Assembly (NCBI GenBank): GCA_950022655.1
Contig: OX465583.1
Span: 37,165,360 to 37,229,359 of the forward strand
Direction of reading: 5' to 3'
Length of the DNA stretch: 64,000 bases
From: Alentia gelatinosa
Taxonomy: Eukaryota > Annelida > Polychaeta > Phyllodocida > Polynoidae
In this document: positions 12,101 through 18,519 of the stretch, piece after piece
Layout of the letters: each line of letters starts with the position of its first letter
How positions within the stretch are numbered: position 1 is the stretch's first letter
The notes under the pieces: model-generated
Database searches by the model: none
Seen by the model: the letters and a program-made list of their open reading frames with translations, nothing else
Told to the model about the DNA's origin: nothing
Position numbers and translations under genes: made by a program

Positions 12101-12722
12101 AATATGATGCAATCATTATCATTTCTCTGGGAATAATGTATACGGGTATTATGAACGTATTATACTCATGCACTCAGTGATCCAGTGCTAAAGAATAGAA
12201 TGCCAGGTGAATGTTTGGCTTAAGCTCTGGCGTAACTAAGCAGATAAGGTGCGACACCGGCCTACGGAAAAAGGCCTATTGAAAACTCTAATACCTCATT
12301 TTGAGTGTCAATCCTGAGATAGCTGTTGTGGATAGATCATTGTTAAATCAGCCGTTTAGTAAAAAAACTTTTATATTGCAGCCATAACGTACAACGTTCG
12401 GAGACCGGGAGTAATAAGAAATGCCATGCCGCAGCCTTATCCCATACCCAATCGCGCTTACGGCGGCCTACCTGCTTTGACCTCTCAAGGTCAGCACGTG
12501 ATTGTAACGTCAGACGGGACGCTGCTCCGCCACCCGCTGGTTCTTGGCCTGCTCATAGGGTGTGCTCTGCTGATCACCATTCCCATGGCCGTGATCCTAG
12601 TGTTGGTAATTATGCGTAATAAAGCGTGGTTGACAAGACATAGCCGTCGTAGAACTCATGACAGAGAAGCTCTGGCAGTCCCTGACCAGGAACATCACCA
12701 GTGTAAATGTATGCATACTTAG
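2..12722 (+). CDS. ZP gene A: ZP-domain transmembrane protein, 7 exons, 5' partial
   Basis: Spliced gene model: exons 2-160, 432-577, 1473-1621, 2167-2257, 8609-8792, 10111-10264 and 12382-12722. All junctions have GT-AG introns and matching phases, and the joined coding length (1224 bases, 407 residues plus stop) stays open. The protein has ZP-N (four Cys, in DCG, NANC, TNC and ITCNY), ZP-C (Cys in WNC, GGC, FEC and SC), then a KRKRR basic site, a hydrophobic segment and a short basic tail. ZP proteins are secreted or cell-surface proteins that polymerise through ZP-N after cleavage at the basic site (family knowledge). The N-terminal part and promoter lie before the window, so the specific member cannot be named; egg coat, cuticle and other extracellular matrices are all possible. 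Intron 4 is enlarged by a Harbinger transposon. A paralogue (gene B) lies downstream on the same strand. Confidence 0.85.
432..577 (+). CDS. ZP gene A, exon 2: second half of ZP-N
   Basis: Acceptor GGCTTTGCAG at 431, phase 0 in. It reads KENGLEVYSLELVVQKSN and then DDPIYVITCNY, the last ZP-N strand with the fourth cysteine. I chose donor GTTAGT at 578 (phase 2) because it matches the phase of gene B and restores frame into exon 3. The in-frame GGTCTT further upstream is a weaker donor. Confidence 0.78.
965..1330. repeat. Foldback repeat copy 1 in intron 2 of gene A
   Basis: Contains imperfect inverted arms (GGATAGGCGGCCGTAAAC against GGTTTACAGAGCTGCCTATCC-like) and ends near CCCCATACATTCTCAATTGGG. 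A related block is at 2367-2660, and one arm is found again inside the Harbinger element near 6785-6845. Confidence 0.5.
1473..1621 (+). CDS. ZP gene A, exon 3: linker and start of ZP-C
   Basis: Acceptor TTATATTGTAG, entering with one base of a split codon, and donor G|GTAAGG (phase 1). It reads ELRRLPVMVSG, has an NAT sequon, and ends VKVGDYIQLVAYLDP, the conserved start of ZP-C. Gene B has an equivalent exon ending GIYVQLVAEMDP with identical phases. Confidence 0.78.
2167..2257 (+). CDS. ZP gene A, exon 4: ZP-C strand with WNC
   Basis: Acceptor CTATTTTCAG, donor GG|GTGAGT. It reads ENEVSFRIWNCRASS and ends SILVEG, with the fifth ZP cysteine. The 91-bp length and phases (1 in, 2 out) equal those of gene B exon 4. 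Confidence 0.8.
2367..2660. repeat. Foldback repeat copy 2 in intron 4 of gene A
   Basis: Shares AGACAATAATCGATG, GCTGTAAACCACGAGAGG and a reverse-complement arm GATTTACAGAGCCTACCGTCC-like with the copy at 965. It ends with CCCTATACATTTTCAATGGGG, parallel to the end of copy 1. Confidence 0.5.
2660..3057 (-). mobile_element. hAT-like non-autonomous element with minisatellite, truncated
   Basis: Degenerate units of about 60 bp (CTGACTTTTCACCGTGGAAAA, ATGACGGCTAAGCC) followed by a 14-base C run and the end GTTCTGACGCCCCTG. It is the same family as 25714-26543 in the opposite orientation. The far end (CAGTGGCGTCAG) is not visible, so the copy seems truncated. Confidence 0.55.
3216..3218. repeat. 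Left TAA target-site duplication
   Basis: TAA directly precedes the left terminal inverted repeat of the Harbinger element and matches TAA after the right repeat. Confidence 0.8.
3240..3795. repeat. Harbinger left subterminal ACGG/CCGT repeat block
   Basis: About thirty ACGG or CCGT cores, mostly as TTCCGTT(A/T)C or ACGGAAG. They read as CCGT from about 3280 to 3545 and as ACGG from about 3565 to 3790. A perfect 30-bp palindrome centred on CATG lies at 3378-3407. The likely role is binding by the partner protein or transposase; this is inference. Confidence 0.75.
3804..3811 (+). promoter_or_regulatory. TATA-like box of Harbinger transposase
   Basis: TATATATA lies about 80 bp before the preferred start codon at 3886 and directly after the subterminal block. 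Confidence 0.45.
3886..5178 (+). CDS. Harbinger transposase (HARBI1-like DDE nuclease), intact
   Basis: A 430-residue protein starting MEEDTLEDIM. The reading frame is open back to an ATG at 3691, but that part consists of subterminal repeats and lies before the TATA-like box, so 3886 is preferred. A basic stretch (KKLKKKRRRK, about residues 35-44) may act as a nuclear signal. A helical DNA-binding region follows (about 55-150; FDEIVRRVGPRI, LRHLASGAKYSDM). The DDE nuclease domain shows GALDGKH (Asp near 192), DIGGRGAASDAQIW (Asp near 233 and 242) and RARRVVENAFGILANR (Glu near 319), the conserved Harbinger blocks. Length and motifs fit an active enzyme. It would cut and paste this element with help from the convergent MADF-type protein. 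Confidence 0.93.
   Translation: MEEDTLEDIMASAAVLEAGLKLVQAGFDYIEVVKKLKKKRRRKCWSKAWLGVERRRQFGLYDQLMQELRLEDSPAFINFMRMPPAMFDEIVRRVGPRITKESTNYRKALEPGLKVAITLRHLASGAKYSDMRYGWRVPHNTISLFVPEVCQAIVDEFLPEVMPPPTTKEFWSNIADGFLERWNLPHVLGALDGKHVSCKCPPRSGSTYFNYKKFFSIVLLALVDSEYKFVWADIGGRGAASDAQIWNASELKMSIDQGEMELPDPDPLPNDTEDVPYFIVADDAFGLRTYLQKPFSLRGLDREQRIFNYRLSRARRVVENAFGILANRFQVLMSTMEHRPETIRLIVTTCMVLHNLMRIRYPRIQNHLLDVEDDDNNIIPGEWRRGRCMEDCITVQGHNRDNRDGKKLRNLLKHWTNSSAGMVPWQEKMI
5184..5269 (+). repeat. 24-bp tandem repeat in transposase 3' UTR
   Basis: About 3.6 copies of GGTCCTCTTCAGGGCCAACA plus CAAC begin six bases after the transposase stop. Another frame stays open through them, but this is probably fortuitous. 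Confidence 0.8.
5449..5454 (+). terminator. Poly(A) signal of transposase transcript
   Basis: AATAAA about 270 bp after the transposase stop, before the convergent gene's own signal. Confidence 0.6.
5486..5491 (-). terminator. Poly(A) signal of MADF/BESS-like gene
   Basis: TTTATT on the plus strand (AATAAA on minus), 78 bp beyond the minus-strand stop at 5569. It is only about 30 bp from the opposing signal, so the two transcripts would end tail to tail. Confidence 0.6.
5569..6612 (-). CDS. MADF/BESS-like gene exon 3
   Basis: Acceptor TAATTACAG, reading VREALAEARGDLGEAERIA. It holds the BESS-like helix, basic patch and Gln/Ser repeats, stop at 5569. The repeats generate long shadow reading frames on both strands that should not be annotated. 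Confidence 0.82.
   Translation of the reverse strand: MREALAEARGDLGEAERIAREDQVPPDDIGGVNAAASPSPTTSQKTAASVEPVMAEIRNTLLEAREQISQVSSRIATREEPSERNAFLNWVKEVCRTVTDDEFVEFEDLFIKLNRDWKRRRREQQAQQQAQHRPQYQPQHQSQHQPQHQAQHQTQYHQLQTVPEYDYQPMPHQWRQTTPTMQQGSLWGSQSPAYMSKYMQLPLVSQSSSQSQQSLSSQSQQSLPSQSQQSLPSQSQQSLSSQSQQSLSSQPQQSLSSQPQQSLSSKPQQTQKKTQEVLQHTQSSENLSQDISNTSIMINSALLTLDNSPPPFNTSLNLSGYSLPTPGGLDTSPTDMLASSPAPKGNS
5569..7733 (-). CDS. Harbinger partner: MADF/BESS-like DNA-binding protein, 3 exons
   Basis: Spliced model: exons 7733-7319, 7068-6899 and 6612-5569, giving 542 residues with all junctions in frame. An N-terminal basic and Pro-rich region (MPRSKVKRRAPG) is followed by a MADF/Myb-SANT-like domain (IIEWVEAHPCLW, LKERLWAEKAEEIGLE, VQELKVWYIDLRDWNTKL, TYREKWVLERFKYL; about residues 95-185). 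Later come a BESS-like helix (FLNWVKEVCRTVTDDEFVEF), a basic patch, a His/Gln-rich run of QHQ repeats and seven or so SQSQQSL repeats. Harbinger elements normally encode a Myb-like partner that carries transposase to the nucleus and binds the ends (family knowledge). The Gln/Ser-rich tail could mediate self-association (inference). Confidence 0.85.
6685..6850. repeat. Repeat fragment inside intron 2 of the MADF/BESS-like gene
   Basis: Begins CAGTGGAACCCCATTTCCGG, a mariner/pogo-like terminus by appearance. It then carries one arm of the foldback family seen at 965 and 2367, in reverse orientation (CAACCTCTCATGGTTC, CATCGATTATTGTCTATT). Confidence 0.4.
6899..7068 (-). CDS. MADF/BESS-like gene exon 2
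   Basis: Acceptor CTCTTTTCAG, donor AAT|GTGAGT (phase 0). It reads QELKVWYIDLRDWNTKLHST and then TYREKWVLERFKYLDGVIRH, completing the MADF domain. Confidence 0.82.
7319..7733 (-). CDS. MADF/BESS-like gene exon 1
   Basis: ATG at 7733 (MPRSKVKRRAPGPSQSR). It ends EEIGLE plus one base before donor AAG|GTGGGT (phase 1). It codes the basic leader, a Ser-rich linker and the first half of the MADF domain. Confidence 0.82.
7863..7870 (-). promoter_or_regulatory. TATA box of MADF/BESS-like gene
   Basis: TATATAAA on the minus strand, about 130 bp before the ATG at 7733. Between them lie two copies of a block with GTTCTCTTCGAAGTCCGAAAG (7754-7833), a duplicated 5' UTR segment. Confidence 0.6.
7875..8215. 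repeat. Harbinger right subterminal CCGT repeat block
   Basis: Dense TCTTCCGTTAC, CTTCCGCAAC and GGCGTCCGTT units fill the DNA between the partner gene promoter and the right inverted repeat, mirroring the left block. Confidence 0.75.
8235..8237. repeat. Right TAA target-site duplication
   Basis: TAA directly follows the right terminal inverted repeat, matching the left copy. Confidence 0.8.
8609..8792 (+). CDS. ZP gene A, exon 5: ZP-C core
   Basis: Acceptor GGTTTTCAG, donor GGC|GTAAGT. It reads CGDGKVIKNDRGFRTTQ, then RSVFFRTFTLLSN and FECDYIVTEDDSADG, with the sixth and seventh cysteines. The 184-bp length is identical to gene B exon 5, and this is the most alignable exon of the pair. It lies 375 bp downstream of the Harbinger right end. 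Confidence 0.88.
8793..10110. other. Intron 5 of ZP gene A
   Basis: AT-rich intron of 1.3 kb. Short open frames at 8992 and 9370 lack domain similarity or splice context. I see no other feature. Confidence 0.6.
10111..10264 (+). CDS. ZP gene A, exon 6: last ZP Cys and furin-type site
   Basis: Acceptor TGAATAACAG, donor C|GTAAGT (phase 1). It begins ASCRNSPSANKRKRRAAA. The Cys completes the eight-cysteine set. RKRR fits the consensus furin cleavage site that follows the ZP domain in membrane-anchored ZP proteins. The rest is an acidic and hydrophobic spacer leading to the membrane exon. Confidence 0.78.
10406..11019. mobile_element. GGGCCC-tipped foldback element, copy 1 (truncated left)
   Basis: The right tip reads CGTGACTAAAAAACAGGGCCCTGG. 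Internally it has two inverted arms around CTGGCCACCAGAGCAG, with arm sequence CCGATATCTTCGGAACGG and the reverse match GATATCGGCGTTTGAATTTG. The left tip is missing. It lies in intron 6 of gene A. Confidence 0.65.
11054..11763. mobile_element. GGGCCC-tipped foldback element, copy 2 (both tips)
   Basis: Left tip CAGGGCCCTGTTTTTCAGTC, right tip GACTGAAAAACAGGCCCC. Long imperfect inverted arms surround a centre with CTCTGGTGGCCA and its complement TGGCCACCAGAG. Its left tip is about 35 bp from the right tip of copy 1. Confidence 0.75.
12382..12722 (+). CDS. ZP gene A, last exon: transmembrane segment and tail
   Basis: Acceptor TATATTGCAG. It opens PITYNVRRPGVIRNAMPQ and then has a strong hydrophobic helix (HPLVLGLLIGCALLITIP onward, about 25 residues) followed by the basic stop-transfer RNKAWLTRHSRRR and a short cytosolic tail ending CKCMHT, stop at 12720. 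The final codons fall inside the first unit of a tandem repeat that continues into the 3' UTR. Confidence 0.78.
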
Positions 12723-13085
12723 AACGCACGATTATCTGTCAGGACTAGTTCAGGGACATCACCAGTGTACATGTATGTATGCTTAGAACTTTTGTCAGAG
12801 ATTCTCTATTTGGTCAGGGACATCACCAGTGTACATTTATGCATGCCGTAGAACCCCGTGTAAGGGAACACCCTTCGTATCGTGCAAGTGCTCCCTTATA
12901 CAGGGTGTCCCCTTCAAACATCTGATAGTGAGAAATGTTCCATACAAAGGTGTGCCTCCTATATAGAGTGTCGCTTAAGCGTGTTTCTACATTACTTATA
13001 ACTAATGACAGAGAATATATGCCTGTACTTAGTCAGGGGTATCTCCAGTCTTTATGTATGCATACTTAGCATAACTAGAAATAAA
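12680..13085 (+). repeat. 3' UTR minisatellite of ZP gene A
   Basis: Four degenerate copies of a block resembling CAGGGACATCACCAGTGTAC followed by ATGTATGCATACTTAGAAC, at about 12690, 12750, 12815 and 13035. The first copy encodes the last residues and stop of gene A, so the C-terminus is part of the repeat. Confidence 0.65.
13080..13085 (+). terminator. AATAAA polyadenylation signal, ZP gene A
   Basis: AATAAA lies about 360 bp after the gene A stop codon, beyond the 3' repeat units. It is the first perfect signal downstream. Confidence 0.45.
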
Positions 13086-13985
13086 GCTATTCTATCCCTA
13101 GAATGTAACTATCATTCACCTACCATGGAGAGGACTTTCCAACTCGTGCGGTAAGAAGCTGAATAATTTCACAACCGCAGTGATGAACGATGTTTTCCCA
13201 TCACATCTTATTGCAGCAAAGCAAAATGGCGACCCTCTGGGCGCATCCATAGGACCTAGGTCTACTTGCAACATCAAAAGAGTCACTGATTGCCCATCAA
13301 CAGGATTCAAGTCTTCAATTTATTGATGTTGATGTTATGTATTTCTCGTCAAACGGTATAGTGGTATTCACGCTTGAAGGCCTACCTTGTTCCGTACATT
13401 TCTCTAGTCGTAGATTGCATGAGTTTATGCATGAAAGTAACTGATTTACCCTAACATTACTACTCTTTGTGAATAGCTTACACTTTCTTTATATTTCACT
13501 GTACCTTTCACGGTCAAACATGGCAATGCAATAAATGATTCCATCCCTGAATCAATCACTGTATTAGACTGAGTTGTGTGATATTTTTTATTTCCAAATT
13601 TCTAAGCACTTGGTTTTAGATAAAGATCCGATTCCAGTGTTTATCCTACCCCTAATATAAAATCCCATAGGCTTAACATTAACTTTCCGAATGCGCCCGT
13701 ATGTCGCATACGGATAAAAAATCGCTCCTAGGAGCATACAAAAAATGGACCAATCAGAGATCAGCAGCTGAAAGTAGTTCCAAGCGCCTTAAGAGCAGCA
13801 AGGAGAGCTATATGGAGGACTTCAGAAAGTTTTTATCGTGTTTTTTGTTATCATCCTCACATAAAGATATCGTTCACAGGGGGTAGGATAAAATCAAAAC
13901 CTTATTCGTTTTAATTTGGGCTCCTTTATGCGACTCCTGGAGTTTTGGCTCCGGATATCACTCGGCTCCGCCTCGTGATATCACT

Positions 13986-14072
13986 ACGACACTATAGTGT
14001 CGTGTCTATCGAACACTGATGGCAAAAACACGTCGCCCATAACGATTGTCGTGACTGAAAAACAGGGCCCTG
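13986..14072. mobile_element. GGGCCC-tipped element, end fragment
   Basis: Reads GTGTCGTGTCTATCGAACACTG through ACGATTGTCGTGACTGAAAAACAGGGCCCTG, the same end as copy 2, with the body missing. Confidence 0.6.
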
Positions 14073-14214
14073 GCCTCGTTAGATTTCCAATGGGCAGGGA
14101 ACCAGTCTACCGGCCGACGCCGATCACAGCGCCGTCTGGCGGTAGAAAGTGTAAACTACTCTGGGACCCTGTGTTTAGTTTGGCAACCAACCCCTTCTAT
14201 AGCTCTGGGCCCTG

Positions 14215-15049
14215 TTTTTCAGTCACGACAATCGTTATGGGCGAGGTGTTTTTGCCGTCAGTGTTCGATAGACACGACACTTTAGTGAACAGGCGATATG
14301 TCGTGAGTCTAAGAGGCGTAGGGCAGCCAAACGTGTTTTTCAGTCACGACAATCGTGGGGTCACGTGATTGAAAATGTCGCCCAAAGTGTCTTCCGTTCA
14401 TGACACCTATGGACATGTCGTAGAGATCGGCAACTTCACTTACCGTGGGAATTAAGTGATGAAATTTTAATATGAGTGAGGTATATATAACACCTATAAT
14501 CATATCAAATATGAAGAAAATCGGCCAGGGTGTTCCGAAGATATCGGCGTTTTAATTTCGTCATTGCAATCGTCTGCTCTGGTGGCCAGTGTCGAGCACT
14601 TCCCGCCGTCCTCAGGGGGGAGACAAAAAGAACCGCCGAAACCCCACCGCACTACGGAGGTAGTGAAAAATAATAGTGACCAACTATAACGCAGGGAGGG
14701 AGTGAAAAATTCAAACGCCGATTTCTTCGGAACGCTATGGCCGATCTTCTTTTATATTTGGAACGATTATAGGTTATATGTATCCCTTTCTCGTATAAAA
14801 ATTTCATGGCTTAATTCCGTCGGGAAGTGGAAAAATCCTCTATATACGCACAGGGATGTGTTATAGAACCTAAGACAGTTCTATACTTGTCGTGACGGCC
14901 GATAGTTTTAGCGGCGATCGTGAGTGGCCCACTACGATCGTGTCTATAGAACAGCGGCCATTTTGTGTCTTCCAGAATGTCGTGGAATCGCTGGACGATC
15001 GTACATTATCGTTGGCCGACGATGTCGTTACTGAAAAACAGGGCCCTGG
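14215..15049. mobile_element. GGGCCC-tipped foldback element, copy 3
   Basis: Left tip CTGGGCCCTGTTTTTCAGTC, right tip GTTACTGAAAAACAGGGCCC. The body is related to copy 2 but inverted. It has arms around TCTGCTCTGGTGGCCAGTG; the centre differs (a GC-rich insert near 14600). Confidence 0.72.
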
Positions 15050-15112
15050 TTGCCAGTGTACCCTGTGTTTAGAATGAAGATAGACGGATAATTCAGTCTC
15101 CCAGAAAGGCCT

Positions 15113-15290
15113 CTAATAACTATTTTATAAAAGATTAGGTCTCATAAGGCCGAGGCATTTTTAAGATTTTCATCTCCGGGGATACTTTTGATGTTATTTT
15201 ATGACAGGCAACAGTCTCAGACAGTGTCAGTCTATGGTGACAAAAAGTTTCCCGTTTTTCTTAGATACTGAGAATCGAAATCGAAACACA
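15113..15290. repeat. Direct repeat unit 1 (about 175 bp)
   Basis: CTCATAAGGCCGAGGCATTT, TTAAGATTTTCATCTC and GGCAACAGTCTCAGACA recur in the unit at 15420-15590 in the same order and orientation. Confidence 0.65.
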
Positions 15291-15419
15291 ATGCGCCGAG
15301 GGATAGATCACATGTAATCTCAATCTGATAATATTTCTTGTACCGTATCTGGATCAATAGATAGAGCATTGCTCATTAAAAAAATAGAAGCACAACTCAA
15401 AGTGTCAGAGAAAGGCAAG

Positions 15420-15590
15420 TAATAGATACTTTGTAAGGGCCCGGCTCATAAGGCTGGGACATTTTTAAGATTTTCATCTCAGTGGATACTTTTGATGGTT
15501 TTTTTAAATGTCAGGCAACAGTCTCAGACACTGTCATTCTATAGTGCCAAAACTGTTCCCATTTTTCTTGGATAATTAGAACCAAGATAA
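15420..15590. repeat. Direct repeat unit 2 (about 175 bp)
   Basis: Second copy of the block at 15113, about 305 bp downstream, with scattered differences. Confidence 0.65.
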
Positions 15591-16435
15591 CGTGCCGGAT
15601 GTTAGTACTTCATCAGTGCTAGAAATGGTTCAACGAACGATTAAATGTAAGTCCAACCTCTTCATTGAAGTTTCAACAAAAGTTCAAATGAAGGTTCCTT
15701 GTAGAGATATAATCATAAACTTCAATATACCTTGTGCAGTAACCTAATGGAACATTACTAGGAAATATAAACTAATAAGAGAACATATATAATTGAATAC
15801 TTTCTGTAGAGAAGACATAGATATTCAATGTTTGTGTTAAGCGCATCCCAAGACAATTCTTTCAAAGAGGAAAAGGTCAGCTATAAAGATTTGCTATATA
15901 AGTACTACGATTGCCCACCTGCTTCTACATGTTCTCTCACAATTAAAGGTACATCGGACAATTTGCCTTGAAATTAGACACCCATGTCATTTTCCTGAAG
16001 ATTGAATAATTATGATGATCTTAACATATATCAAACTTGAAATTTGGTGTCATCGTGTTAGAGAGATCAATTTAATAGAGTATATGCTTATTCTAAAAAG
16101 TACGTTTTCACTTAGTAAAACATTCTATTTCATTCAGACTTGCACGGAATCGAATAAATGTGTAGTATTACACATTTGAGCATCGAAATCTATCGGTTGC
16201 CGTTTTTATTTTTTTAAATAATTGAAAGAAACCATATTTTCTGTAGATTTCATACATAAATGAGGCAAATGTAAACAGGATCATTTCAACCTTTGGGTTA
16301 AGACAAACAACAAAACATAATTTACTGATTTGGTATTAGAATCCGTAAAAACAGACTCAACCCAGTTTGAATGAATATGTATATTGAAGTATGAAAATAT
16401 ATCTTCCTTCTCATTCCGCTTCGGTGCATATATCT

Positions 16436-17055
16436 TTGTAGTGGGTGGGTGTCGGGTCCAGCCGAAGCTCCTCCCGAGCACCACTACAGTTTTTGGTCCA
16501 AGATGCCATCTCGGTGCTGGTCCCACCCGCTAACCCGCAGCTGTGTTTTACCAGAACCACCCAGCACCGTAGCTCTGCCTTCGAGGATAACAGGGCTGGT
16601 AAGAGCCACCTCCTAGAGGGAGTACACCATACCTCCCTCCGGCTAGTGGACACCACCACCCTGCTCTCCTCTCGGAACCCCAGAACTCTATCCGGAGAAG
16701 GGACACACAGGTCCGACCCTCTCCTCCTAGAGAACCGGGATACTCTGACTCCACCATCTAGGGGACCAGAACCGGTCAACAGCTAGTCCGGAGAGCTAGC
16801 TCCCGTCAGTGGAGCATAGAGACAGAGCCCTGCAGAGAGACCGCACATAGTCTCTCCACACCCCAGTGTGTCTCAGTAAGCCACAGCAGGCTGCTTATAT
16901 ACAGCCCATGTCCTCACTGAGCATGTGCAAGAATCCCGCTGATTCTCCAAAGGGGTATTCTTAGTCAGCCTGGTCACCAGCAAACCAGTGGTTCCCGCTA
17001 GTTCCCTGTCCAACTCCTCAGGATCAATCCTCACTGCTGGTTCTCAACCTGACAG
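16436..17055. other. GC-rich block of unknown nature inside the repeat island
   Basis: About 600 bp much richer in C and G than its flanks, with a TATA-like TTATATACAGCCC near 16890. Short overlapping frames on both strands have no recognisable domain. It could be a solo LTR or other non-coding mobile fragment; I found no target duplication. Confidence 0.3.
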
Positions 17056-17138
17056 CTGAGAAACCAGTCTGGACTGGTCCCAACACGGTGTCTATAATAG
17101 CCAGCGGCGGGTGGCCTACTCCAAAACCATGGGAAAAC

Positions 17139-17929
17139 AAGGCCCTGTTGTTCAGTCACGACAATCGTTATGGGCGACGTGTTTTTGCCATCAGTGTTCG
17201 ATAGACACGACACTTTAGTGAATAGGCAATATATCATGAGTCTAAGAGGCGTAGGGCGTCCAGACGTGTTTTTCAGTCACGACAATCGTGGGGTCACGTG
17301 ATTGAAAATGTCGTCCAAATTGTCGTTGGTTCATGACAGCTATGGACATGTCGTACAGAATGCGCAACTTTAATAGGAGCAAGGTCTCCATATAATCGAT
17401 AATCGTACCAAATATGGAGAAAATCGGCCGCACCGTTTCGAAGATATCGTCGTTTCAATTTTGTCATAGCAAATACTGCTCTGGTGGCCAGTGTACCCCT
17501 ACGCTCACGTGACCCTAATTTATGCAGTGACCTCGACATTCACTGTGCACGGGAGGTGGGAGGGTGTTAGGCAACCAGAGCAGACGATTGCAATGACGAA
17601 ATTCAAACGCCGATAACTTCGGAACGATACGTCAGATCTTATTCATATTCGGAACGATTATAGTGTATATATATCCCTTACTCGTGTTAAAATTTCATTG
17701 CTTAATTCCGTCGGGAAGTGGAGAAATCCTCTATATACGCACAGTGATGTGTCATAGAACCTAAGACAGTTCTATACTTGTCGTAACGGCCGACAGTTTT
17801 AGTGGCGATCGTGAGTGGCGCACTACGATCGTGTCTATAGAACAGCGGCCATTTTGTGTCTTCTAGAATGTCGTGGAATCGCTGGACAATCGTACGGTAT
17901 CGTTGGCCGACGATGTCGTTACTGAAAAT
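17139..17929. mobile_element. GGGCCC-tipped foldback element, copy 4
   Basis: Starts AAGGCCCTGTTGTTCAGTC and ends GATGTCGTTACTGAAAAT. The body parallels copy 3, including TTCTATACTTGTCGTAACGG and the TCTGGTGGCCAGTG and GGCAACCAGAGCAGACG arms. Both tips have mutated. Confidence 0.68.
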
Positions 17930-18149
17930 TACTGGATCGGTCATATCAGTCAAAGTTTTTATCGTAAAACTGGATGAGTTTTAGTCCTGGCCACCGTATG
18001 AGGCGAAGCCGAGTGAAGTCCGGAGCCAAAACTCCAGGGACCTGTTTCAGTAGTTTCGTGACATGTCTAGATGGCGTCTCGGACACCATACGGACAGATT
18101 AACACAAGTTGCAGCACCCCAAACACGGTGTGTCTGGTTTTAAAAGTAT

Positions 18150-18270
18150 AAGACTCTTTCACTCACTTCCCCTGAGAATTAAGCAATGAAACTTTAACAC
18201 AAGTAAGGGATACATATAACCTATAATCGTTCTAAATATGAAGAAAATTCGCTGCTCCGATCCGCTGATA
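18150..18270. repeat. GGGCCC-element arm fragment
   Basis: CACTTCCCCTGAGAATTAAGC and ATACATATAACCTATAATCG match the inner arm of copies 1-4, without tips. Confidence 0.5.
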
Positions 18271-18519
18271 TTTGACATCAACTGTGACATGCGTTTTGAA
18301 ACCCAACACAATTTTTCCTCTGTTGCTTGCACTGTTGCAGTGTTGGTGCCGCTGTTGATGTCTGTCTGTCCTACCGTCTCCTCGATTTTGGAATATTATG
18401 TGAAAACATTTCTGTATGCCACTAGTGGCAAATAAAACTCCGTATGCCAGTCAGCGTGGCATACATAAACTCAATGTTAAGCCTGTGGGATTTTGTATTA
18501 GGGGTAGGATAAGATAGGA

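Larger units (their letters stand above)
13645..18515. mobile_element. Nested repeat island with outer inverted repeats
   Basis: Outer ends are inverted copies: TTATCCTACCCCTAATAT, then AAATCCCATAGGCTTAACATT at about 13647-13681; the complement AATGTTAAGCCTGTGGGATTT, then TATTAGGGGTAGGATAA at about 18474-18515. A second inner inverted pair (CTCCTGGAGTTTTGGCTCCGG near 13938; the complement near 18020) supports one large foldback structure. It encloses at least two GGGCCC-tipped elements. No transposase is seen and no clear target duplication was found. Confidence 0.6.
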
